Shown piece by piece: positions 26,751 through 35,701 of a stretch of 64,000 nucleotides of DNA. The notes under the pieces were generated by a model. It did no database searches, had not been told where the DNA came from, and saw only the letters and a program-made list of their open reading frames with translations. The first letter of the stretch is position 1. Each line of letters starts with the position of its first letter. Origin of the DNA: an uncultured beta proteobacterium (lineage in GTDB: Bacteria; Pseudomonadota; Gammaproteobacteria; Burkholderiales; Burkholderiaceae_C). Position numbers and translations under genes: made by a program. The DNA lies in the NCBI GenBank assembly GCA_903838565.1, contig CAILZB010000081.1, positions 1-64,000 on the forward strand. The letters are read 5' to 3'.

Positions 26751-28082
26751 TTAAAACGCGACCGCGTAGCGCTGCAGTTCCCAGTCGCTCACCTGGGTGG
26801 CGTAAGCGTCCCACTCGGCGTTCTTGATCTGCAGGAACTCGTCGCAAAAGGCGGTTCCTACCAGCTCGCGCAGCACGGTGTCGGACTGCAGCGCATCGAG
26901 CGCGGCGCGCAGGTCACGCGGCAGTTGCGCCGGCATCGCACCACCGGCGGCGCGGTGTTCGTACAGGTCGCCGTTGCAGGCAGGCGGTGCCGCCAAATCT
27001 TGGTCGATGCCACGCATGCCCGCAGCCAGCGTGGCGGCGATGGCTGCATAGACGTTGCACGACGGATCAGGCAGACGCCACTCCATGCGCTCGGCGACGG
27101 TGCGGACCAGGCAGGTGCGGTTGTTGTAGCCCAGGGACTTCCACACCGGCGACCAGGTCGTGCCCGAGATACTGCTGCTCGCGGCGAGACGCTTGTAGCT
27201 GCTGACCGTGGGCGCACACAGGGCGCTCAAGGCGTCGGCGTGCTGCAGCAAGCCTGCGGCAAAGGCATAGCCCTGCGGACTCAGACCCAAGGGGTCGCTG
27301 GCCTGCGCAAACACCGGCTGTCCCTGCGCGTCGGTGATGCTCAGGTGGAAATGCAAGCCACTGCCCGGCGCGTGCGCCAGCGGCTTGGGCATGCAGCTGA
27401 AGTACTGACCATGACGCTGGGCCACGGCGTGCGCTGCGAGCTTGAACAGCATGAAGCGGTCGGCCGCGGCCAGCGCTTCGTCAAACCGATAGTTGATTTC
27501 GTACTGGCCGTTGGCGTCTTCGTGATCGATCTGCTGCAGATCAAAGCCCAAGGCCTCCAGCGTCTGACGCATGTCGTCCAGGAAGGCCTGATTGCGGATG
27601 ATGGACTTGAGATCGTAAGACGGCTTGTCCAGGTTGTCGGCCCCATCGCCCACGATCCAGTGGCCTTGCGCGTCCTGGCGCAGCACGAAGAACTCGGGCT
27701 CGATGCCGACCCAGAGTTTCCAGCCGCGCGCGGCAAGCTTGTCGACCTGGCGCCGCAGCAACTGGCGCGAGCAGGTGTCCAGCGGCGCGCCGCCGGCAAA
27801 GCCGTCGCACACCGCGTGCGCCACGCCCGGCATGAAGGGCAAGGCGCGCAGGCTCTCCAACTGCACGCGGCCATAGTATTCGCTGCGCTCGCCATAGCGC
27901 GGCAGGCCCGTGCCCCAGATGCTGGGCCCGGAAAAACCGGCACCGACCTCGACCCAATCCTTCAGGGTGCGCAGCGGCACGAGCTTGCCCTTGGCCACGC
28001 CGTGGATGTCGCAGAACTGCGTCAGCACCGAGTGGATGCCCTGCGCGCTCAGGCGCTCGATGGTGGATTGGATGGTGGTCAT
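26751..28082 (-). CDS. Glutamine-synthetase-family ligase (type III/GlnT-like)
   Basis: A 443-residue GS-fold enzyme. The N-terminal beta-grasp part shows TQFCDIHGVAKGKLVPLR. The catalytic barrel has GIEPEFFVLR, the QIDHEDANGQYEINY metal/glutamate segment and GLHFHLSITD with the ATP-site histidines. NNRTCLVR and MEWRLPDPSCNVYAAIAATL follow. It resembles type III glutamate-ammonia ligases and gamma-glutamylmethylamide synthetases more than the two PuuA-like genes at 38520 and 43058. It is the last gene of the gabT/puuC block and lies 9 bp after gabT. A gamma-glutamylation role in amine use is plausible, but the substrate is not known. Confidence 0.8.
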   Translation of the reverse strand: MTTIQSTIERLSAQGIHSVLTQFCDIHGVAKGKLVPLRTLKDWVEVGAGFSGPSIWGTGLPRYGERSEYYGRVQLESLRALPFMPGVAHAVCDGFAGGAPLDTCSRQLLRRQVDKLAARGWKLWVGIEPEFFVLRQDAQGHWIVGDGADNLDKPSYDLKSIIRNQAFLDDMRQTLEALGFDLQQIDHEDANGQYEINYRFDEALAAADRFMLFKLAAHAVAQRHGQYFSCMPKPLAHAPGSGLHFHLSITDAQGQPVFAQASDPLGLSPQGYAFAAGLLQHADALSALCAPTVSSYKRLAASSSISGTTWSPVWKSLGYNNRTCLVRTVAERMEWRLPDPSCNVYAAIAATLAAGMRGIDQDLAAPPACNGDLYEHRAAGGAMPAQLPRDLRAALDALQSDTVLRELVGTAFCDEFLQIKNAEWDAYATQVSDWELQRYAVAF

Positions 28083-28091
28083 GGGTTCGAA

Positions 28092-29384
28092 CTATGCGCT
28101 GGCCAAAACGTCTTCGATGATGTCCAGTGCTTCGGCAAACACCTCATCTTCGATCGTCAGCGGAAACAGGAAGCGGATCACGTTGGCGTAGACGCCGCAG
28201 GTCAGCAGCAGCAGGCCTTTCTTCAGCGCCGCCTGCTGCACCCGCTTGGTGAAGTCGGCGTCGGGCTGGCCTGTGGCCGGATCGACCAATTCGCAAGCCA
28301 CCATCGCGCCCAGCCCGCGCACATCGCTGATGCGCGGCTGCTTGGTGCGAACGGCGTTCAGGCGCGCCAGCAACTGGTCGCCCAGACGCTTGGCGCGCTG
28401 GGGCAATTGTTCTTCGGCCATCACCTCCAGCACCGCCAGCGACGCCGCCACGGCCAGCGGATTGCCCGCGTACGTGCCGCCCAGGCCGCCGGGATGCGGC
28501 GCGTCCATGATGGCGGTCTTGCCCACCACGGCGGAGAGCGTCATGCCGCCGGCCAGGCTCTTGGCCAGCACCATGATGTCGGGCGACACGCCGAAGTGCT
28601 CCAGCGCGAACATCTTGCCGGTGCGGGCAAAGCCGGTCTGCACTTCGTCGGCAATCATCACGATGCCGTGCTGGTCGCAGAGTTCACGCAGCCACTGCAC
28701 GGCCTCGGGCTGGATCACGTTGAAACCGCCCTCGCCCTGCACCGGCTCGAAGATGATCGCCGCCACGCGGCTGGGCTCGATGTCGCACTTGAAGAGCTGT
28801 TCCATCGCGTGTTTTGTCGCATCCAGGGATGCTCCACGTGCCGGATACGGCACGTGGTAGATCTCGGGTGGGAACGGACCAAAGCCGGCCTTGTAGGGCT
28901 GAACCTTGCCGGTGAGCGACACGGCAAACAGGCTGCGTCCATGAAAGGCGCCGCCAAAGGCGATGACGCCGCCGCGCCCGGTGGAGGAGCGTGCGATCTT
29001 GACGGCGTTTTCCACGGCTTCAGCGCCGGTGGAGAAGAACGCCGTCTTGCGCGCACCGGTGATGGGGACGATGGCGTTGATGCGCTCGGCCAGTTGCACA
29101 TATTCAGCATAGGGCACGACCTGGTAGCAGCTGTGCGTGAAGCGTTGCAACTGCGCGGCAATGGCGGCCTGCACCTTGGGATGCACGTGGCCGGTGTTGA
29201 GCACGGCGATGCCGCCGGCGAAGTCGATGAAGCGGCGGCCCTCGATGTCCCAGAACTCGGCGTTCTTGGCGTGGTCGATGAAGAAATCGCCCATCACGGC
29301 GACGCCGCGCGGCGTGGCGGCCAGGCGGCGGGCGTGCCACTCGGCGTTGGTGGCGGGGGTCTTGGTGTTCATAGCGGTATCCAT
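28092..29384 (-). CDS. gabT: 4-aminobutyrate-2-oxoglutarate transaminase
   Basis: A 430-residue class III PLP aminotransferase converting GABA to succinic semialdehyde. Characteristic parts: FFSTGAEAVENAVKIAR (PLP phosphate site), VQGEGGFNVIQPEA, IADEVQTGFARTGKMF with the PLP-binding Asp, and the Schiff-base lysine in VLAKSLAGGMTLS (about residue 267). I choose the ATG at 29384 because GAAGGA stands 9 bp before it; an ATG six codons upstream lacks such a site. It lies 27 bp behind puuC and supplies the last step of the putrescine route in this island. Confidence 0.92.
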   Translation of the reverse strand: MDTAMNTKTPATNAEWHARRLAATPRGVAVMGDFFIDHAKNAEFWDIEGRRFIDFAGGIAVLNTGHVHPKVQAAIAAQLQRFTHSCYQVVPYAEYVQLAERINAIVPITGARKTAFFSTGAEAVENAVKIARSSTGRGGVIAFGGAFHGRSLFAVSLTGKVQPYKAGFGPFPPEIYHVPYPARGASLDATKHAMEQLFKCDIEPSRVAAIIFEPVQGEGGFNVIQPEAVQWLRELCDQHGIVMIADEVQTGFARTGKMFALEHFGVSPDIMVLAKSLAGGMTLSAVVGKTAIMDAPHPGGLGGTYAGNPLAVAASLAVLEVMAEEQLPQRAKRLGDQLLARLNAVRTKQPRISDVRGLGAMVACELVDPATGQPDADFTKRVQQAALKKGLLLLTCGVYANVIRFLFPLTIEDEVFAEALDIIEDVLASA

Positions 29385-29411
29385 GTTGATTCGTCCTTCC
29401 ATTGTGTGACT

Positions 29412-30899
29412 TTAAACCGGGCTGTCGATGCGGATCCACGTGGTCTTGGTTTCGGTGTACTTGTCAAAGGCGTGCAGCGACTTGTCGCGGCCCACGCCAC
29501 TTTGCTTGAAGCCGCCAAAGGGCACGGTGATGTCGTCCTCATCGTACTGGTTCACGTGCACGGTGCCGGCACGCAGCGCGCGCGCCACGCCGTGTGCCTT
29601 GTTGATGTCGCGCGTCCACACCGCCGCCTGCAACCCGTAGACGCTGGCGTTGGCTTGGCGCACCACGTCGGCGGCGTCGGTGAATGACAGCACCGACAGC
29701 ACCGGTCCGAAGATCTCCTCGCGCGCAATCGTCATTTCGTTCTTCACGCCGTCGAAGATGGTCGGCTGCACATAGCAGCCGCCGCTGGCGATCAGTGCCT
29801 GCTCGCCGCCGGCGAGCAACTTCGCGCCCTCGCTCTTGCCCAGTTCGATGTAGCGCAGCACCGAGTTCATCTGCGTCTTGTCCACGATCGCACCCATGAC
29901 GGTGGAAGGGTCCAGCGGATTGGCCGGAGCGTAGCCGGGCACCAGCGCCAGCGCCTTTTCCAGAAACGCCTCCTTGATGCTCGCTTCCACGTACAGGCGC
30001 GAAGGCGCGTTGCAGCTTTCGCCCTGGTTGAAGAAGATGCTGCCGATGGCGGCTTCGACCGCGCGGTCCAGGTTCGGGCAATCGGCAAAGACAATGTTGG
30101 GCGACTTGCCGCCGAGCTCGGTCCAGGCGCGTTTCAGGTTGCTCTGCCCGGCCATGACGTGGATCTGCTTGCCCACGCGGGTGGAGCCCGTGAAGGCGAT
30201 GCAGTCCACGTCCATGTGCAGCGCCAGTGGTGAACCGGCTTCCGGACCAAAGCCCGGCACCACGTTGAAGACACCGGCGGGGATGCCCGCTTCGAGCGCG
30301 AGTTCGGCCAGGCGCAGCGCCGTGAGCGGCGACTTCTCGCTGGGCTTGAGCACGACCGAGTTGCCTGCGGCCAGCGCCGGCGCGATCTTCCACGCGGCCA
30401 TGATCATGGGGTAATTCCAGGGGACGATGACGCCGACGACGCCCACGGGCTCGCGCGTGATCAGCGCCAGCCCGGTGCTGGCCGTGGGTGCGATTTCGTC
30501 GTAGATCTTGTCCACGGCTTCGCCATACCAGCGCAGGCAGTTGGCCGCGCTGTTCACGTCCACGGCGCGCGCGTACTTCACCGGTTTGCCCATGTCCAGG
30601 GTCTCGGTCAGCGCGAGTTCGTCTGCGTGTTTGAGCAGCTGATCGGCAAAGGCGATCATGATGCGCTTGCGCTGCGCCGGCGCCAGGCCGCGCCAACGCT
30701 TGTCTTCGAAGGTGGCGCGGGCTGCGGCGACAGCGTCGTCCACATCGGCCTGCTCGCAGCGTGCCACCTGCGTCAGCACCCGGCCATCGACCGGCGAGAT
30801 GCAGTCGAAGGTGGCGCCGCTCTTGGCGGAGCGGCGTGCACCGTTGATGAGCGCGCGGCCATCAAATTGGAGTTCTCTGTGCGCGGTAAAAGAGTTCAT
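29412..30899 (-). CDS. puuC: Aldehyde dehydrogenase, PuuC-like
   Basis: A 495-residue NAD(P)-dependent aldehyde dehydrogenase. The family anchors are VIVPWNYPMIMAAWKIAPAL, cofactor-site FTGSTRVGKQI, the general base Glu in ELGGKSPNIVFADC, and the catalytic Cys in FFNQGESCNAPSRL (about residue 298). EEIFGPVLSVL and a C-terminal PFGGFKQSGVGRDKS follow. Together with gabT and the PuuA/PuuB/PuuD genes of the island it most likely oxidises 4-(gamma-glutamylamino)butanal or 4-aminobutanal. The start at 30899 has GGAG 6 bp upstream; the open frame beyond is not conserved. Confidence 0.88.
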   Translation of the reverse strand: MNSFTAHRELQFDGRALINGARRSAKSGATFDCISPVDGRVLTQVARCEQADVDDAVAAARATFEDKRWRGLAPAQRKRIMIAFADQLLKHADELALTETLDMGKPVKYARAVDVNSAANCLRWYGEAVDKIYDEIAPTASTGLALITREPVGVVGVIVPWNYPMIMAAWKIAPALAAGNSVVLKPSEKSPLTALRLAELALEAGIPAGVFNVVPGFGPEAGSPLALHMDVDCIAFTGSTRVGKQIHVMAGQSNLKRAWTELGGKSPNIVFADCPNLDRAVEAAIGSIFFNQGESCNAPSRLYVEASIKEAFLEKALALVPGYAPANPLDPSTVMGAIVDKTQMNSVLRYIELGKSEGAKLLAGGEQALIASGGCYVQPTIFDGVKNEMTIAREEIFGPVLSVLSFTDAADVVRQANASVYGLQAAVWTRDINKAHGVARALRAGTVHVNQYDEDDITVPFGGFKQSGVGRDKSLHAFDKYTETKTTWIRIDSPV

Positions 30900-31002
30900 G
30901 CAATGCTCCAAGACTGGACTATTCCTGTTCAACCAAAGTGGCTCCATGCGTCACCACAAATGCAAACGGGGGGCATTGCTGCCGCCCCGTTGCACGAATT
31001 TT

Positions 31003-31078
31003 GTAGGTCGGGTTAGCCCTCGGGGGCGTAACCCGACCTGAGGCAAGCGTCGGGTTACGCTGCGCTAACCCGACCTAC
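31003..31078. repeat. GTAGGTCGGGTTAG-type REP repeat
   Basis: GTAGGTCGGGTTAG, then CGTAACCCGACCT, then GTCGGGTTACGCTGCGCTAACCCGACCTAC: an inverted pair and a second palindrome of the same family. A further copy stands at 38425-38454. It sits between puuC and the DUF3138 gene and can fold into strong hairpins, so it may end or stabilise transcripts. Confidence 0.8.
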
Positions 31079-31106
31079 GCACTGACCCGGCCGACGGGCT
31101 TGTCGC

Positions 31107-32576
31107 TTAGAAATTCACCACCGTCTGCAGACCCAGGACGTCGTTGGTCTTCTTGTAGCTCTGGTCGCCGTAGTAGTAGAAGGCCGCGGTGCTGGCGTGG
31201 TCGTGGCGGAACTCGCCTCGCAGCGCCACGTTGGGCGTAAGACGATACGTCCCGGAGAAGGACAGCGAATAGCGATTCGCGCCCTTGTTCGCGTCGTACC
31301 CCGCTGCAGTCGGGTCGCCAGCGCCGAAGCCGTTGACGAAGTCCCCCACATACGCAGGACCCTCGCCCCCAGTCGGGCCGTTGTTGTAGAGGTTGAATGT
31401 GCCGCCGCCATTCTTCTGGTTGTTCAGGTAGTCGGCGCGCGCGGCCAGCGTCAGCTTGGGCAGCACGCGCTGCGAGACCAGCGCCGATACACCCCACCAC
31501 TGCGAATTGCCGCCATTGAAAGCAGCGTTGGCCTGACGACCGACGGTGAACTGCAGGTTGCTATTGAAATCGCCCTTGGTGTAGTTACCGTCGATCTCGA
31601 ACTGATCCAGGCGGCTCGCTCCGCCCATCACGGTGTTCGCCACCTTGCCTTCGTAACCGGTGAACTCGAAACCCCAGAACTCGTCCTGAGCGTAGGTCGC
31701 GTTGTAGACAAACACCGGGCTTCGCACGGGCGCCGGACTACAAGGCGAGCCCACCGGACATGCAATGTTGTTCACATCGTTGCGCGCCGAGTTGGCGTTC
31801 ACCAGGAACAGCTTGGTCTCCCAGGGACCGCGGACCAAATCCAGACCGACTCCGGTGAAGGTGGTCAGGCTGGTGAAGTCGAAAAACAGGTTCTTCGTGA
31901 TGAAGTATTCGGCGTAACCGGGATAGAGCAGGTTCGACGTCAGGCTGTTGGCGCCGACGTAGGTGTTCAGGATCGGCTCGTAGCCCGAGACGTCGGGCAT
32001 CTGTCCGATCAGCAAGCGCGTCTGCGCGTCCGCCAGCGGGATCGAGGCCGAGGCCTCGTGCACGATGCTGCCCCAGTTGTAGCCCGAGCCAGAGCTCTTG
32101 CTCGGCGCCAAGGTCAAACGGAACTTGGTGCCGCCGTCTTCCATCTCCTTCTGGAAGTCCAGGTAGGCCATGCCGAAGTAGGAGTTGTCGTAGCTGAACG
32201 CTTCGCCACTGCCATTGACATTGACGAAGTTGTTCAGGAAGGCGAACGACGACGTGCCCTTGGCGCGGTTCACCATGTAGACCGGGTCGAAGCCGCCGGC
32301 GATGCGCAAGCCCTTGATGCCCGCGGTCGATTGCTGATCGATCATGCCCTCGACCTTGACCTTGATCTGATTGAAGTCTTCGGGGTCCACCGCGGGCACG
32401 GCAGGCGCGGCCACGGGCGCGGCTGCAGCGGGCGCAGCGGGAGTGACCAGAGCCCTGAGCTGGCTGATCTGGGCCTTCAACTCCTGGATCTGGCTTTGCA
32501 GTTCGGCGTTGCTCTGCGCACTGGCCAGCATCGGGAATGCCAGCGCCACGGCTAGGGCCATTTGATTGAGTTTCAT
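31107..32576 (-). CDS. DUF3138-type outer-membrane beta-barrel protein
   Basis: A 489-residue protein with a signal peptide (MKLNQMALAVALAFPMLASA). A short coiled coil (ELQSQIQELKAQISQLRALV) and a Pro/Ala linker follow, then a long beta-strand-rich part with alternating aromatic residues. It ends in TVVNF, the C-terminal aromatic recognised for barrel insertion. I recognise it as the DUF3138 family of Burkholderiales, function unsettled. It lies between the importer genes and puuC/gabT, suggesting it helps polyamines or related compounds cross the outer membrane. The second ATG (32576), 8 bp after AGGAGCG, looks better placed than the first at 32582. Confidence 0.75.
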   Translation of the reverse strand: MKLNQMALAVALAFPMLASAQSNAELQSQIQELKAQISQLRALVTPAAPAAAAPVAAPAVPAVDPEDFNQIKVKVEGMIDQQSTAGIKGLRIAGGFDPVYMVNRAKGTSSFAFLNNFVNVNGSGEAFSYDNSYFGMAYLDFQKEMEDGGTKFRLTLAPSKSSGSGYNWGSIVHEASASIPLADAQTRLLIGQMPDVSGYEPILNTYVGANSLTSNLLYPGYAEYFITKNLFFDFTSLTTFTGVGLDLVRGPWETKLFLVNANSARNDVNNIACPVGSPCSPAPVRSPVFVYNATYAQDEFWGFEFTGYEGKVANTVMGGASRLDQFEIDGNYTKGDFNSNLQFTVGRQANAAFNGGNSQWWGVSALVSQRVLPKLTLAARADYLNNQKNGGGTFNLYNNGPTGGEGPAYVGDFVNGFGAGDPTAAGYDANKGANRYSLSFSGTYRLTPNVALRGEFRHDHASTAAFYYYGDQSYKKTNDVLGLQTVVNF

Positions 32577-32672
32577 CTTCATCGCTCCTGTTGTTGACTC
32601 ACATGGCGGCCGGTTTCATCCGGCCACCCCCTTGATACGCCGGCACGCTCGCCGGCAAGACTGACAAAAATA

Positions 32673-33521
32673 CTAGGCAGCCACCGCCTGCCCCATGCCT
32701 TCGCGGTAGGCCGCGGCCTGCTCCGCAGCACGCCGCGTTTCCTGTCGCGACAGCCACAGGCTGCCAGCCAGAACACCCATCGCCACCACGGCCACCGTGA
32801 TCGTGGCGATCGCATTCACAGTCGGGTTCAGACCCAGGCGCGCCCGCGACAGGATCACGATCGGCAGCGTGGTGGAGCCCGGTCCCGAAAGAAAGGCGGT
32901 GGACACCACGTCGTCCAGCGACAACGTGAAGGTCAGCAGCCAGGCCGCCATCAGCGACTGCGCAATCATCGGCAGCGTCACCAGGAAGAACACCTGGAAC
33001 GGCCTGCAGCCCAAGTCCATCGCTGCTTCTTCCAGCGACTTGTCCATCTCCAGCAGGCGCGACTGGATCACGACCGCAGCGTAGGCCATGCCGACCGAAG
33101 TGTGGCCCGCCCAGATCGTCAGGATGCCGCGGTTGGGCCAGCCAAAAAGGCGCTCGCACATGACGAAGAACAACAACAGCGACAGGCCGGTGATGACTTC
33201 AGGCACGACCAACGGCGCGTTGATGTGGGCCGAGAACGCGGTGCGCCCGAAGAAGCTCTTGTAGCGCACCATGGCAAAGGCCGCCAGCGTGCCCAGAAAG
33301 ACCGAGGCCGTGGCGCTCATCAGCGCGACCTTCAGCGACAACAGAAAACCATCGACCACTTCGGTGTCGTGCGCAATCACGCCGTACCACTTCAGGGTGA
33401 AGCCACCCCAGAGCGTGACCATCTTCGAGTCGTTGAAAGAGAACACGATCAGCGTCACGATCGGCAGATAGAGGAAGGCGTAGCCGGCCAGCAGCCAGGC
33501 TTTTCCAAAACGGCTAGACAT
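32673..33521 (-). CDS. potI: Polyamine ABC transporter permease (PotI-like)
   Basis: A 282-residue inner-membrane permease with six predicted helices starting WLLAGYAFLYLPIVTLIVFS. It carries the EAA loop that docks the ATPase (EEAAMDLGCRPFQVFFLVTLP). It pairs with the PotH-like protein as a heterodimer. The start lies 3 bp behind the potH stop. The position in a potF-potG-potH-potI order on the minus strand matches the putrescine importer of enterobacteria. Confidence 0.92.
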   Translation of the reverse strand: MSSRFGKAWLLAGYAFLYLPIVTLIVFSFNDSKMVTLWGGFTLKWYGVIAHDTEVVDGFLLSLKVALMSATASVFLGTLAAFAMVRYKSFFGRTAFSAHINAPLVVPEVITGLSLLLFFVMCERLFGWPNRGILTIWAGHTSVGMAYAAVVIQSRLLEMDKSLEEAAMDLGCRPFQVFFLVTLPMIAQSLMAAWLLTFTLSLDDVVSTAFLSGPGSTTLPIVILSRARLGLNPTVNAIATITVAVVAMGVLAGSLWLSRQETRRAAEQAAAYREGMGQAVAA

Positions 33522-33524
33522 GGC

Positions 33525-34448
33525 TCATACCCCCCGTACGCCGCCGGAGTCGGCCTGATATTTGTTAAAGATGGCCAAAGGCACGAGGATCAGCCCGACC
33601 ATGGTCACCGCCACCGCCGAGGCCATGGCCCAGTCGTTGTTGCTGAAGAACTCGTCCCAGAGCACGCGCCCGATCATCAACGTGCTCGGTCCACCCAGCA
33701 GTTCGGGAATCACGTACTCGCCCATGCTCGGAATGAACACCAGCATGGCGCCGGCGATGACGCCGTTTCTGGACAGCGGCACCGTGATCAACCAAAAGGT
33801 CTGCCACGGTGTGGCGCCCAGGTCCTTGGCGGCTTCGATCAGGCGCAGGTCCATCTTCACCAGGTTCGCGTACAGCGGCAGGATCATGAACGGCAGGTAG
33901 GCGTAGACCATGCCCACGGTCATGGAGAAACCGGTATGCATCATCTTGATCGGCTCGTCGATCAGGCCCAGCCACATGAAGAAATTATTGAAAACGCCAT
34001 GGTCATCGAGCAGACCCTTCCACGCGTAAACGCGCAGCAGATAGGAAGTCCAGAACGGCAGCGACACCAGCATCAGCAGCGCCGGGCGCATGTTCGCAGG
34101 CGAGCGCGCCATGAAGTAGGCAAATGGATAACCGATGAAGAGGCAGACGGCGGTGTTGAGCGAGGCGAATTTGATCGACGACCAGTAGGTCTGAACGTAG
34201 AGCGAATCGGTGCTGAGGAAGATGTAGTTCGCCAGTTTGATCTTGAGCTGGATCACGCCATCGGCGTAGCTCGTGAGGTCCTGAAAGCGGATGCCGTCGG
34301 TCTCGGAGACGCTGATCTTGAGCACCACCAGGAACGGCACGGTGAAGAGCAGGATCAGAAACAGGTAGGGAATGCCGATGACGGTGCGCCGGCCCCAGTT
34401 GTGGCTCAGCTTGTACCCGGCGCGCTGCAGACTTTGTGCGATGTTCAT
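33525..34448 (-). CDS. potH: Polyamine ABC transporter permease (PotH-like)
   Basis: A 307-residue permease with six membrane helices. The first is IGIPYLFLILLFTVPFLVVL, and the EAA loop is EAAKDLGATPWQTFWLITVP. A large first periplasmic loop (about 50-95) is normal for PotH/PotB. It lies 18 bp after potG and 3 bp before potI. Together with PotI it forms the membrane channel for substrate delivered by PotF. Confidence 0.92.
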   Translation of the reverse strand: MNIAQSLQRAGYKLSHNWGRRTVIGIPYLFLILLFTVPFLVVLKISVSETDGIRFQDLTSYADGVIQLKIKLANYIFLSTDSLYVQTYWSSIKFASLNTAVCLFIGYPFAYFMARSPANMRPALLMLVSLPFWTSYLLRVYAWKGLLDDHGVFNNFFMWLGLIDEPIKMMHTGFSMTVGMVYAYLPFMILPLYANLVKMDLRLIEAAKDLGATPWQTFWLITVPLSRNGVIAGAMLVFIPSMGEYVIPELLGGPSTLMIGRVLWDEFFSNNDWAMASAVAVTMVGLILVPLAIFNKYQADSGGVRGV

Positions 34449-34466
34449 GGTCTGAAGTCCTGCACT

Positions 34467-35612
34467 CTAGCTGGTGAGTACGACGACATCGCTGCCATCC
34501 CACCAGGCGAATACCCGTTGACCGCGAACGAGCTGCTTGTCCTCGTGGCGTGCGGCGTTTTCGCGCGACGCCTTGATCACCATGCCGCTGTCCAGGCGCA
34601 CGTGAAACAGCGTGAACTTGCCAAAGTAGGCGACGCCTTCAATCGTGCCGGGAGTGCAATTGTGGCCATGTTCGGCCACCGACTCGCGTTGTTCGAGCGT
34701 GGGCTCGCTGTCCTGAAGGCTGATCTTCTCCGGACGCAGCGCAATGCTCACCTGCATGTTGAGCGTGCCGGTGATGCCGTGGCTGACGTAATGTTTGCAC
34801 TCGGGCGTGCCGATCACCACGTGATCCGGCTGATCGACTTCGACCTTGCCCTTGAACAGGTTCACGTCGCCGATGAAGCCGGCCACGAACAGGCAATTGG
34901 GCGTCTCGTAGATCTCGCCAGGGCGGCCGACCTGCAAGAAGCTGCCTTCCTGCATCACGGCGATGCGGTCGGCCATGATCATGGCCTCTTCCTGGTCGTG
35001 CGTCACCATGACGCAGGTGACACCGACCTTCTTGATGATGTTGACGAGTTCGAACTGGGTCTGCTCGCGCAGCTTGCGGTCCAGCGCGCCCAGCGGCTCG
35101 TCCAGCAGCAGCAGCTTGGGGCTCTTGGCCAGGCAGCGCGCCAGCGCCACGCGCTGCTGCTGGCCGCCGGAGAGCTGGTGCGGCTTGCGCTTGGCATAGG
35201 GCTTCAACTGAACGATGTTGAGCATGGCCTCGACGCGCTCCGCTATTCGGTCCTTGGGCATCTTGTCGCGCTCAAGGCCAAAGGCGATGTTCTGATACAC
35301 CGTGAGGTGGGGGAAGAGCGCGTAAGACTGGAACATCATGTTGATGGGTCGCTCGTACGGCGGCATCTTGGAAATGTCCACGCCGTCCAGATAGACGTTT
35401 CCGGTCGTGGGCGTCTCAAACCCGGCCAGCATGCGCAACAGCGTGGATTTGCCGCACCCCGAGGAGCCGAGCAGCGCAAAGATCTCGCCCTTCTTGATAT
35501 TCAGGGAGACATCGTCCACCGCGGCAACCTCGTCGAAGCGCTTGGTGAGGCGGTCGATCCGGACATAACTCGCCTCGCTTTGTGGCACGGTGTTTGGCTG
35601 TTTTGGCTGCAT
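34467..35612 (-). CDS. potG: Polyamine ABC transporter ATP-binding protein (PotG-like)
   Basis: A 381-residue ATPase. Walker A is [20 protein letters not shown], the signature [15 protein letters not shown], Walker [13 protein letters not shown] and the switch His in [11 protein letters not shown]. After about residue 240 comes the TOBE regulatory domain ([14 protein letters not shown] style). The start at 35612 follows from the family pattern [11 protein letters not shown]...; the frame is open upstream, but that part is not conserved. It lies 89 bp behind potF. Confidence 0.93.
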   Translation of the reverse strand: MQPKQPNTVPQSEASYVRIDRLTKRFDEVAAVDDVSLNIKKGEIFALLGSSGCGKSTLLRMLAGFETPTTGNVYLDGVDISKMPPYERPINMMFQSYALFPHLTVYQNIAFGLERDKMPKDRIAERVEAMLNIVQLKPYAKRKPHQLSGGQQQRVALARCLAKSPKLLLLDEPLGALDRKLREQTQFELVNIIKKVGVTCVMVTHDQEEAMIMADRIAVMQEGSFLQVGRPGEIYETPNCLFVAGFIGDVNLFKGKVEVDQPDHVVIGTPECKHYVSHGITGTLNMQVSIALRPEKISLQDSEPTLEQRESVAEHGHNCTPGTIEGVAYFGKFTLFHVRLDSGMVIKASRENAARHEDKQLVRGQRVFAWWDGSDVVVLTS

Positions 35613-35701
35613 GCGCAATCTTCCCTGGATGGATTTACTACTGAACTTGGGAGCGGCTGGCGCGGCGGCGAGGAACTGCCGCCACGCAAGCAAGGAAACG
35701 A

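Noticed and set aside
26925..29687. Long open frame of 920 codons on the plus strand opposite the GS-type, gabT and puuC genes
   Set aside because: It is antisense to three recognisable genes, has His/Arg/Gln-rich composition typical of GC-rich shadow frames, and no family resemblance.
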